From assembly GCA_022616085.1 (NCBI GenBank), contig JAKEFN010000007.1, positions 1 to 7,103 on the forward strand: a stretch of DNA of 7,103 nt, in the 5' to 3' direction. Origin of the DNA: a bacterium (GTDB lineage Bacteria > Patescibacteriota > Minisyncoccia > Phycocordibacterales > JAKEFN01). The position numbers were made by a program, and so were the translations under genes. The notes beneath the pieces are model-generated. The model did not search any database. It was not told where the DNA came from and worked only from the letters and a program-made list of their open reading frames with translations. Shown here piece after piece: positions 1 to 4,618 of this stretch; within the stretch, counting starts at the first letter, position 1; each line of letters begins with the position of its first letter.

Positions 1-93
1 AACGCAAAGCTTGGGCTTCCTTGTGCGCAGCGACCGCAGGGAGCCGGGGCGTGCAACCCGAACCAAAACATTCAGCAATTTTTTTCAAAATAG
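1..93. other. Left edge, no gene assigned
   Basis: This stretch lies outside the repeat structure and I see no supportable gene in it. All three plus-strand frames stay open through most of it, and one closes with TAG at 91-93, one base before the repeat starts at 94. That stop could be the end of a gene lying mostly outside the window, but 30 codons with no recognisable motif cannot show it. A weak GC-rich stem-loop is possible around 18-48. Confidence 0.4.
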
Positions 94-190
94 GTTCGCG
101 CAAAGGTTAATATTTCTGCACCAAACGATACTTCGCGTTTTGAAAGCGCGGCTCATCCGCGCTTTCAAAACGCGAAGTATCGTTTGGTGC
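94..190 (+). repeat. 97-bp direct repeat, left copy
   Basis: This copy consists of a 24-nt module (94-117, starting GTTCGCGCAAAG and ending TTAATATTTCT) followed by the hairpin 118-190. It matches 2370-2466 in the same orientation; the only difference is the loop, CTCAT here and ATGAG there. If the two copies recombined, the intervening 2276 bp, including all three cargo genes, would be lost and tRNA-Val would remain intact. Confidence 0.85.
118..190. repeat. Perfect long hairpin, left copy
   Basis: This is a perfect inverted repeat with 34-bp arms (118-151 and 157-190) and a 5-nt loop CTCAT. Each arm begins GCACCAAACGATAC from the outside. The 12-mer GTTCGCGCAAAG (94-105) and its reverse complement (203-214) extend the symmetry outward around 12-nt AT-rich spacers. 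No uridine tract follows on either strand, so it is not a standard intrinsic terminator. It resembles palindromic REP- or MITE-type intergenic elements. Confidence 0.95.
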
Positions 191-194
191 TGTA

Positions 195-200
195 ATTATA
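195..200 (-). promoter_or_regulatory. Promoter-like -10 (TATAAT) facing the left hairpin
   Basis: On the minus strand this reads GTGTATAATTA, a consensus -10 with an adjacent upstream TG. Initiation about 7 nt downstream would fall at the first bases of the hairpin 190-118. I see no good -35 at 16-18 nt. The right copy has a different 12-mer at this place, so the motif is specific to the left copy. A functional promoter is possible, not shown. Confidence 0.3.
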
Positions 201-275
201 CACTTTGCGCGAACTTTTTTCGAGCGGAAACTGAACGAATGAATCGAAGTCCTACGCACTGGCGAGTACGCCAGC

Positions 276-367
276 AACCCCGAAAGAAAAAACACTCCTT
301 GCATTTCTGATTTGGCGGTGGTGAAATTTCTTTTGAAAAAGGAAAGGGTGTTTTTTCTTTCGGGGTT
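276..367. repeat. 20-bp perfect inverted repeat with 52-nt loop
   Basis: Positions 276-295 (AACCCCGAAAGAAAAAACAC) are the exact reverse complement of 348-367. This is the core stem of the insertion at 245-469. Outside it the similarity continues through CTGGCG/CGCCAG at 259-274 and CTGCCC/GGGCAG at 368-390, and out to GAAG at 246 and CTTC at 400-403. Confidence 0.9.
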
Positions 368-414
368 CTGCCCTCCAAGTATTCGGGCAGTGCGTGGGGC
401 TTCAATACGGACTC

Positions 415-464
415 GGCAAAGCGAAAATCTTTTTTTTCTGGGGAAAAGGATTTTTCGTTTTGCC
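415..464. repeat. Imperfect stem-loop in the insertion
   Basis: GGCAAAGCGAAAATC (415-429) is nearly the reverse complement of 449-464, with one mismatch and one extra base. The arms enclose a loop rich in T on the left and G/A on the right. It forms the right end of the 225-nt insertion. Confidence 0.7.
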
Positions 465-549
465 TCGGCTGAATTTCCGCCCGCAGGAGGGGTCTGGGGA
501 GGAATGCGGGCGGGATTCCAATTCGCCAAATTATTTTTGCGCCTTTCAA

Positions 550-1440
550 TTAAGAAAACGAATTTGTTTCAAAATCAAAAGTTTTTTTAAGCGCCAAAAC
601 ACTTTCCATAGCTTTTTTGTCGCCCACAGCAATGCCAGCTCTTTCTACTCCCATACCCCAAATATAGTGCATGAGATGTTTCTTTCTAACATCAGCTCTT
701 GTTTTTTCATCAGCCGTTTGCAGTTCTCGGTCGCTCATCCAATCAACCCTATGTTCTAAATCACTCATGTATCTTCCAAGTTCGGCTGGGTCATCTGGTA
801 ATTCTCGCAAAAAGGCCGCAAATTCTTCTGGTGTACTTCTCTCTTTAATAATTTGATTGCGAGAAGTACGGAGCATTTCATCATAAGGTGTGGCCTGCAC
901 ATCTTTATCAAGGCGACGATTACGCCAATCACCATCTACCTTTTCTGATAATTTTACCTTTCCTTTACTTGCGACAAAAAGACTATGCTCTTGAAGATAT
1001 TTTGCCGGATTTTCCGTCATTTCTTTTCTTAATTTTTCATCGGCAAAATAACTATTACTTTGAGAAACACAATAAACATCAAAGGGGAGATTGCGGAAAG
1101 TAGGATATCGGTCGCCTTCAAAAGTTTCTTTACTAAATTCTCCCCAACCTACTTTTACAAGTTCGGGGACTTCCTCTCCTTTTTCATTTTTTATAGATGT
1201 AAGTACATAAAGAGAAGCGGCATCACCAGAAAAACCCTCCTCATCGCCATGTGCATAAGTTCCGCCCATGGCTGACCTTAATAAAGTATCAAAGGAATCA
1301 TGCAATACGCCCCTTGCGCGTTCAAGTTCTTTTTGAGCTTCAATGCTTTCAGGTGTTGGTTCCGGTTGATCTTCTCTCCTTTCAGGAGACAAGTCTATTT
1401 CTGCACTTTCATGTTTTGGATTTGGTATTCTTTCACTCAT
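550..1440 (-). CDS. Unknown 296-aa island cargo protein
   Basis: I do not recognise this protein. It appears soluble: no signal peptide, no membrane segment and many charged residues. The first 45 residues are rich in Glu, Pro and Ser and probably disordered. A more ordered part starts near residue 46, with a Gly-rich stretch GGTYAHGDEEGFSGD (59-73) and a hydrophobic strand SLYVLTSI (76-83). The C-terminal half looks helical and charged, with HYIWGMGVERAGIAVGD at 258-274. It starts at ATG 1440, 49 nt after the nucleotidyltransferase gene, with its own inverted repeat just upstream (1443-1455) and no Shine-Dalgarno. Its stop lies 6 nt from the 74-bp inner repeat end. It may be regulated together with the HTH gene because both starts are preceded by the same TATCAAT motif. 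Any defence or toxin role would be guesswork. Confidence 0.8.
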   Translation of the reverse strand: MSERIPNPKHESAEIDLSPERREDQPEPTPESIEAQKELERARGVLHDSFDTLLRSAMGGTYAHGDEEGFSGDAASLYVLTSIKNEKGEEVPELVKVGWGEFSKETFEGDRYPTFRNLPFDVYCVSQSNSYFADEKLRKEMTENPAKYLQEHSLFVASKGKVKLSEKVDGDWRNRRLDKDVQATPYDEMLRTSRNQIIKERSTPEEFAAFLRELPDDPAELGRYMSDLEHRVDWMSDRELQTADEKTRADVRKKHLMHYIWGMGVERAGIAVGDKKAMESVLALKKTFDFETNSFS

Positions 1441-1442
1441 AT

Positions 1443-1455
1443 TGATAATTTATCA
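1443..1455. promoter_or_regulatory. Operator-like palindrome before the 296-aa gene
   Basis: TGATAA-T-TTATCA is a 13-nt inverted repeat with perfect 6-bp arms, lying two bases upstream of the start codon. The start-proximal 10-mer CATATTGATA is identical to the one at the HTH gene (2193-2202). It may be a binding site for the island's HTH regulator. Confidence 0.4.
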
Positions 1456-1489
1456 CTTTTTAATAATTTATTCAACCCCTAATATACAG

Positions 1490-1984
1490 CTATGATATTT
1501 GTTTAATGTCCACAATATCAGTGTCTCTTGCTAAAATTTTCTTATAACTTATCAATTCCATTTTATTCGCAACAGGAATTTCTACGCCATCAAAATTTAT
1601 AAGTTGAGCTTTAGATAAATCGGCATCGGCACGAATTTTTTTGCCTTTTCCATCTCCAAGATAACATTCGTCGGCTTGAGAAATATCTACTGGTACTCCA
1701 TTTATATCAAGTGTTAATAACCATAGATCAAAATTTTCATCTTGGAGATGATAAAAATCTTTAGAGATATTTTTCTGAAAAATATCTCTAACTTTCTGAA
1801 TATCTTTTTTGTAAACTTCAACATCAATATCGTAAAGTGGTCTTTCGGCTCCATAAATTATTGCTGCTAACCCACCAGAAATCTGAAATTGAATTTTATT
1901 TTCAATAAAAATTTGAACAACTTTTTTAAGTGCCCCTCTCTGATTTGCGGATAAAACTTTTTCTAAATTTAGATGTTCGTTCAT
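1490..1984 (-). CDS. Small nucleotidyltransferase-fold protein, likely toxin
   Basis: The 164-aa protein carries the polymerase-beta-type nucleotidyltransferase signature. The pattern is GG at 37-38 followed by YGAERPLYDIDVEV (44-57), where D52 and D54 would be the metal-binding DxD pair. GVPVDI (96-101) could supply the third carboxylate, D100. The C-terminal part (PVANKMELISYKKILARDTDIVDI, split at 137-149 and 150-160) matches the lysine/aspartate-rich tail common in these families. In this architecture the enzyme usually transfers nucleotides to RNA or protein. The gene lies 4 nt downstream of a small HTH gene, an arrangement typical of toxin-antitoxin pairs such as AbiE-like or MNT-like modules. 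It has no Shine-Dalgarno and is noticeably AT-rich. The fold assignment is fairly firm. The substrate, and toxicity itself, are inferred. A housekeeping or antibiotic-modifying nucleotidyltransferase is less likely given the context. Confidence 0.75.
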   Translation of the reverse strand: MNEHLNLEKVLSANQRGALKKVVQIFIENKIQFQISGGLAAIIYGAERPLYDIDVEVYKKDIQKVRDIFQKNISKDFYHLQDENFDLWLLTLDINGVPVDISQADECYLGDGKGKKIRADADLSKAQLINFDGVEIPVANKMELISYKKILARDTDIVDIKQIS

Positions 1985-1988
1985 ATTT

Positions 1989-2195
1989 TTATTTCAATAA
2001 TTCATCAACCGAAACATCAAGCGCACGAGCAAGTTTTTCCACAACGGCAATGGTTACATTTACTTTACCGCCCTCAATCGCACTCATATAGCTTCTATCC
2101 ATGCCAATTGCTCGGCATATGTCGCCTTGCGACATTTTACGGCGAAGCCGTATTCGCTTGATGTTCTGACCTAATTGTTTGGAAATTTGAGCCAT
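1989..2195 (-). CDS. Xre-family HTH regulator, likely antitoxin
   Basis: The 68-aa protein is a single Cro/C1-type helix-turn-helix domain. LGQNIKRIRLRRKMSQGDI (8-26) leads into the first HTH helix. The recognition region is IGMDRSYMSAIEGGKVNVTI (30-49), and the tail LARALDVSVDELLK matches the usual fifth helix. There is nothing beyond the domain, so it is a compact DNA-binding repressor. It starts the island operon, with the nucleotidyltransferase gene following 4 nt after its stop, so it probably acts as antitoxin and autorepressor. A 6-bp inverted repeat (2197-2217) overlaps the predicted -10 and lies two bases ahead of the ATG, where such a repressor would bind. The start has no Shine-Dalgarno; a very short or leaderless transcript is plausible. 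Confidence 0.88.
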   Translation of the reverse strand: MAQISKQLGQNIKRIRLRRKMSQGDICRAIGMDRSYMSAIEGGKVNVTIAVVEKLARALDVSVDELLK

Positions 2196-2196
2196 A

Positions 2197-2217
2197 TTGA
2201 TATTAACAGTTTATCAA
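2197..2217. promoter_or_regulatory. Operator-like inverted repeat before the HTH gene
   Basis: TTGATA and TATCAA form a perfect 6-bp inverted repeat with a 9-nt spacer, starting two bases upstream of the HTH start codon. It overlaps the candidate -10 (TAAACT, 2208-2213). The half-site next to the ATG is shared with the site before the 296-aa gene. It is probably the autoregulatory operator. Confidence 0.45.
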
Positions 2218-2236
2218 CTATTGCGTTTATCCTCAA
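2208..2236 (-). promoter_or_regulatory. Candidate promoter of the island operon
   Basis: On the minus strand, TTGAGG (2236-2231) and TAAACT (2213-2208) are separated by 17 nt; each matches four of six consensus bases. Initiation would fall within a few bases of the HTH start codon, giving an almost leaderless mRNA. The score is modest, but the spacing and the overlap with the inverted repeat make it plausible. Confidence 0.4.
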
Positions 2237-2369
2237 TATGGAGGTATAATCCCATATATGAATTTGTATTGGCGCAAAAATAATTTGGCGAATTGGAATC
2301 CCGCCCGCATTCCTCCCCAGACCCCTCCTGCGGGCGGAAATTCATTCGTTCAGTTTCCGCTCGAAAAAA

Positions 2370-2460
2370 GTTCGCGCAAAGGTTAATATTTCTGCACCAA
2401 ACGATACTTCGCGTTTTGAAAGCGCGGATGAGCCGCGCTTTCAAAACGCGAAGTATCGTT

Positions 2461-2466
<6 letters not shown>
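2370..2466 (+). repeat. 97-bp direct repeat, right copy
   Basis: This is the same 24-nt module plus hairpin as at 94-190 and in the same orientation, with loop ATGAG instead of CTCAT. In an attachment-site reading this is the tRNA-proximal junction and 94-190 the distal one. Confidence 0.85.
2394..2466. repeat. Perfect long hairpin, right copy, overlapping the tRNA end
   Basis: Arms 2394-2427 and 2433-2466 are perfectly complementary with loop ATGAG; T2393 and A2467 add one more pair. The last six bases (2461-2466) are the complement of the tRNA 3' end GCACCA. A tRNA precursor would therefore run straight into the hairpin, with the CCA end lying in its 5' arm. No uridine run follows on the tRNA strand. 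The hairpin could help define the precursor 3' end, or simply mark an insertion. Confidence 0.95.
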
Positions 2467-2537
<71 letters not shown>

Positions 2538-2561
2538 TTTAAGCGTTTTTGTATGGGCATT

Positions 2562-2590
2562 TTGAACATTATACCATTTCGTGCTATGTT
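2562..2590 (+). promoter_or_regulatory. Candidate uppS promoter
   Basis: TTGAAC (2562-2567) and TATGTT (2585-2590) are separated by 17 nt; each matches four of six consensus bases. Initiation would fall at about 2597, the proposed uppS ATG, implying a leaderless mRNA. It overlaps the divergent tRNA promoter, so the two could compete for polymerase. Confidence 0.35.
2568..2573 (-). promoter_or_regulatory. tRNA-Val promoter -10
   Basis: On the minus strand TGGTATAATG contains a perfect TATAAT 30 nt upstream of the mature tRNA 5' end, predicting a 5' leader of about 24 nt. The best -35, TTGAAA (2594-2589), lies at a short 15-nt spacing. Confidence 0.6.
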
Positions 2591-2596
2591 TCAAGG

Positions 2597-3280
2597 ATGA
2601 AAAAAAATGCACCGGAATGCATCGGCATAATCATGGACGGGAACAGGAGGTGGGCAAAAGAGCGAGGGAGACCCTCTTTTGAGGGTCATGCCGCGGGGTA
2701 TGAAAAACTTAAGGAAACGGTGCTCTGGGCAAAAGAGGCGGGCATTTCTTATATGGTAGCTTACGTGTTTTCAACGGAAAATTGGAAGAGGACAGAGGAG
2801 GAGGTTTCGTATCTCATGGACCTTATCCGTCGCATGGCGGACGATTTGGCAGCTGAAGCGAGAAAAAATGAAATGAAAGTGCGGTTTATCGGAACGAAAG
2901 AACGGCTCGCTCTCGATATTCAAAAAAAGATTGACGAAGTAGAAGAAAAAACGCGCGAGTTCAGTCGGTTCGAACTCGTCATCGCGCTCTCTTACGGCGG
3001 CCGCGAAGAAATACTCTCGGCCGTGCGCGCGCTTCTTCGCGAGAAGCGCGAGGACGCCAATGAAGAGGCGTTTTCTCGCGCACTTTGGACCGCGAGCATT
3101 CCCGACCCCGATCTTATTATCCGGACAGGCGGCGAGAAGCGGCTTTCGGGATTTCTTCCGTGGCAGACGGTGTATAGCGAACTTTTTTTTGTCGATACCT
3201 ATTGGCCCGCTTTCACAAAAAATGATTTCTTGGAAATTCTCAAAGAATTTAGCACAAGAGAAAGAAGGCGCGGGATATGA
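2597..3280 (+). CDS. uppS: Isoprenyl (undecaprenyl) diphosphate synthase
   Basis: This cis-prenyltransferase condenses isopentenyl diphosphate units onto farnesyl diphosphate to make the C55 lipid carrier for peptidoglycan and other envelope polymers. With the start at 2597 the protein is 227 aa. All family motifs are present: MDGNRRWA (13-20, catalytic D14), GHAAG (30-34), FSTENW (59-64) and IRTGGEKRLSGFLPWQ (176-191, R177, R183 and S185 for diphosphate binding), then YSELFF with E196. An in-frame ATG 48 nt upstream would add 16 residues unlike the family N-terminus and lies across the promoter region, so I prefer 2597. AAGG sits directly against that ATG, too close for a normal ribosome site. 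The gene ends in TGA and runs into the terminator at 3291. It stands alone, without the usual cdsA or frr neighbours. Confidence 0.96.
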   Translation: MKKNAPECIGIIMDGNRRWAKERGRPSFEGHAAGYEKLKETVLWAKEAGISYMVAYVFSTENWKRTEEEVSYLMDLIRRMADDLAAEARKNEMKVRFIGTKERLALDIQKKIDEVEEKTREFSRFELVIALSYGGREEILSAVRALLREKREDANEEAFSRALWTASIPDPDLIIRTGGEKRLSGFLPWQTVYSELFFVDTYWPAFTKNDFLEILKEFSTRERRRGI

Positions 3281-3290
3281 TTTCCAAACA

Positions 3291-3320
3291 AAAAACCACG
3301 TCCGTAAGGAAGTGGTTTTT
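3291..3320. terminator. Bidirectional intrinsic terminator
   Basis: AAAAACCAC (3291-3299) pairs with GTGGTTTTT (3312-3320), and inside it TCC/GGA closes on a GTAA tetraloop. The stem ends in five T on the plus strand and, read in reverse, five T on the minus strand. It therefore serves uppS and the convergent membrane-protein gene, whose stop lies 14 nt away. Confidence 0.85.
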
Positions 3321-3334
3321 CAAAAAGTGATTAA

Positions 3335-3736
3335 TTAAAGCGTTTCCTCATTTAGCTCCATATCAATACTGTCGAGTTCATCGGTCATTCCTTCTGTCGA
3401 TGTATTCTGAAGATCGGCCTCGATGCTTTCTATATCGGATGAGTTGCCGAGGGGGACTTCAGTCGGAAGGGGCGGGATAACTATATCGTTTACGTCAGGC
3501 TGACTTGGGGCGGCGGATTTTCCAAGGAGATAAAGCCCTCCGATAATGAGAATTATGACAATGACAATTATCCCAACAATCGCACCCGCGCTCTTTTTTT
3601 CTTCTTTCGGGGTGATCATATTGGGAGTCCTCGGCGTGTCCATTCCGCGCGGAGTCTCTTCTTTTTGCATCGCTTCTCCCATATTAGCGCCTTCCGAAGG
3701 GCGTGCGTTTTGGTTGTCCATATTTCGTTCTTGCAT
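3335..3736 (-). CDS. Single-pass membrane protein, unknown function
   Basis: The 133-aa protein has a hydrophilic N-terminal half rich in Met, Pro, Glu and Lys. One transmembrane helix follows (about 50-72, AGAIVGIIVIVIILIIGGLY), then an acidic tail. KEEKK just before the helix predicts the N-terminus inside and the tail outside. The tail contains two copies of a short motif, SIEADL (104-109) and SIDMEL (123-128), 19 residues apart; helical repeats of this sort look like extracellular contact modules. Methionine 6 is an alternative start. The gene lies 55 nt downstream of the exported coiled-coil gene in the same orientation, with no Shine-Dalgarno, and may share its transcript. I cannot name a family. 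The topology is well supported; an envelope role is inferred. Confidence 0.8.
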   Translation of the reverse strand: MQERNMDNQNARPSEGANMGEAMQKEETPRGMDTPRTPNMITPKEEKKSAGAIVGIIVIVIILIIGGLYLLGKSAAPSQPDVNDIVIPPLPTEVPLGNSSDIESIEADLQNTSTEGMTDELDSIDMELNEETL

Positions 3737-3791
3737 ATGCGTTAGTTATTAAATGATTAATTTTTTTAAGACGTTTCGAGAAGTGAGAGAT

Positions 3792-4430
3792 TTATTCATC
3801 TGAATCGGTATCCCCCTCTTCTTTATTCGCTTTTAGGCTTTTAACCGATTCGACCAGTGCGCGACGGGCTTCTTTAATGCTTTCGTGCGCCGAACGCAGA
3901 AGCTCTTTCACTATTTCAAATGATTCTTTGGGCGTGTCTGACATAAGGGCGGTTTTTGCTTCGCTTATTGCCGTTTCGACTTTTTCTTCAGCGACGCCGA
4001 TAAGCGTTCGGGCTTCTGAAAGAAGAGACTCCGCTTCTGTTGTGTCGCCCGGGAATCCGTCGATATGCCCGTCTATGCGGTCGGCGAGGTTTTTGAGCCG
4101 TTCAATCGCATTCATAAATTTTTGCTCCACTCTTTCGAGGTATGCCTCAATACGTTCACGCCTTTTCTCCTCAAGCTTTGCCCGGCGTTCCTCCTGCCGT
4201 TCTTCTCTTTCCGCTTTCATTTCTTCGCGTCGTTCCTGCATTCGCGCGCGTATCTCACCCGCGGTTTCGCTGGCATTCATATTTTCTCCAGAACCCGTCG
4301 TTTCCTCGGTTTCCGCAGCGGATTCATCGGTCTGGGCGCTCACGGTGAACGCTCCTCCGAACATAAAAATCATTGATAATACAAATGCGGCAAGCAAAAC
4401 AGCTTCATCTTTTTTTTGATATATATGCAT
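3792..4430 (-). CDS. Exported coiled-coil protein, unknown function
   Basis: The 212-aa protein begins with a signal peptide: a lysine pair (6-7), a hydrophobic core (11-30) and a VSA-QT site predicting cleavage after residue 32. The mature part opens with an acidic, Thr/Ser-rich linker. It continues as a very charged Arg/Glu helix (about 60-118, with repeated EERR-type patterns) that should form a single helix or coiled coil. A second helical region follows (about 130-200, with AEEKVETAISEAKTAL at 147-162), and the tail is acidic. No catalytic motif is visible. It is probably an envelope or surface structural protein. The start is preceded by AT repeats rather than a ribosome site. A candidate promoter lies about 100 nt upstream (4532-4537). 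Confidence 0.82.
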   Translation of the reverse strand: MHIYQKKDEAVLLAAFVLSMIFMFGGAFTVSAQTDESAAETEETTGSGENMNASETAGEIRARMQERREEMKAEREERQEERRAKLEEKRRERIEAYLERVEQKFMNAIERLKNLADRIDGHIDGFPGDTTEAESLLSEARTLIGVAEEKVETAISEAKTALMSDTPKESFEIVKELLRSAHESIKEARRALVESVKSLKANKEEGDTDSDE

Positions 4431-4463
4431 AATGAATGTTTATTATTATTAATTATTTTTTTA

Positions 4464-4498
4464 GAACCTATTTCAAGGGTTTATTTTGAGATAGGTTC
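4464..4498. other. Stem-loop in the leader of the exported-protein gene
   Basis: GAACCTATTTCAA pairs with TTGAGATAGGTTC over 13 bp, including one G-T pair, with a 9-nt loop. On the minus strand it lies 34 nt upstream of the start codon and downstream of the candidate promoter, so it would be in the 5' untranslated region. It lacks a T-tract in the minus direction and so is unlikely to terminate there. Confidence 0.5.
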
Positions 4499-4531
4499 CA
4501 TGACCTTTTGAGCGCACCTTTCTCTTTTATA

Positions 4532-4537
4532 ATTATA
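4532..4537 (-). promoter_or_regulatory. Candidate -10 for the exported-protein gene
   Basis: The minus strand reads GGTGTATAATTATA, a perfect TATAAT with TG adjacent. A poor -35 (TTGGAG, 4559-4554) at 16 nt lies within the hairpin at 4544-4578. The predicted leader is about 95 nt. Confidence 0.45.
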
Positions 4538-4543
4538 CACCAC

Positions 4544-4578
4544 ATTATTCCCACTCCAAATATGGAAGTGGGGATAAT
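4544..4578. other. Stem-loop downstream of ppa
   Basis: ATTATTCCCACT pairs with AGTGGGGATAAT (12 bp, one G-T pair), with a loop capped by a further CC/GG. It begins 40 nt past the ppa stop codon. There is no T-tract on the minus strand right after it, so it would be a weak terminator or an mRNA 3'-end stabiliser for the ppa transcript. Confidence 0.45.
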
Positions 4579-4618
4579 ATAGGGCTTTTTTCATTGCGGA
4601 GAAAGATGCCCCGGATGG

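Larger units (their letters stand above)
245..469. mobile_element. 225-nt structured insertion in the left repeat
   Basis: This segment is absent from the otherwise identical right repeat. It is flanked by TGAAT at 240-244 and 470-474 while the right repeat has the motif once, which fits insertion with a 5-bp target duplication. It has no coding capacity. Its first 160 nt are a long imperfect inverted repeat: 246-297 pairs with 344-403. Each arm holds a small hairpin of its own, at 259-274 and 368-390. A third stem occupies 415-464. It looks like a non-autonomous MITE-type element or a structured RNA locus, and I do not recognise the family. Confidence 0.6.
118..543 (+). repeat. Left 196-bp terminal inverted repeat, interrupted
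   Basis: Leaving out 245-474 (a 225-nt insertion plus one TGAAT copy), the remaining 196 nt align without gaps to the reverse complement of 2271-2466. The blocks are 118-190 (73 nt), 191-202 (12 nt, diverged), 203-244 (42 nt, identical) and 475-543 (69 nt, identical). The inner end stops 6 nt short of the stop codon of the 296-aa cargo gene. Confidence 0.9.
94..2393. mobile_element. Candidate integrated island at tRNA-Val
   Basis: Three AT-rich minus-strand genes (HTH regulator, nucleotidyltransferase, unknown protein) sit between repeats that can be read in two ways. As inverted repeats, 118-543 and 2271-2466 match over 196 positions apart from a 12-nt block, the 5-nt hairpin loop being equal after reverse complementation, and apart from an insertion in the left arm. 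As direct repeats, 94-190 and 2370-2466 are identical except for the 5-nt hairpin loop. The right boundary coincides with the 3' end of a tRNA-Val gene, a classic integration position. The flanking genes uppS, ppa and nusA are visibly more GC-rich. No transposase, integrase or recombinase is encoded, so any movement would need help in trans. The repeats are seen directly; mobility is inferred. Confidence 0.55.

Noticed and set aside
118..190. Hairpin as intrinsic terminator
   Set aside because: No T-tract follows on either strand at either copy, and the 34-bp stem is far longer than usual.
11..310. Open frame of 99 codons across the left repeat
   Set aside because: It is a read-through of the palindrome and its flanks, and a similar peptide appears in the right copy on both strands because the hairpin is symmetrical. 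It crosses the junction with the insertion and shows no protein-like features.
2245..2250. Plus-strand TATAAT as a promoter for uppS
   Set aside because: The -35 region is poor (TTGCGT at 18 nt), and the transcript would have to cross the long hairpin and run antisense to tRNA-Val for 350 nt. It may be chance in an AT-rich region.
2549..2596. N-terminal extension of uppS by 16 residues
   Set aside because: The extension is unlike the family, lies across the promoter region, and the normal N-terminus starts just before MDGNRRWA at ATG 2597.
3877..4419. Long plus-strand frame opposite the exported coiled-coil gene
   Set aside because: It is the complement of Glu/Arg-rich codons, giving a Ser/Arg-rich composition. 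The minus-strand frame has a clean signal peptide and is the real gene.
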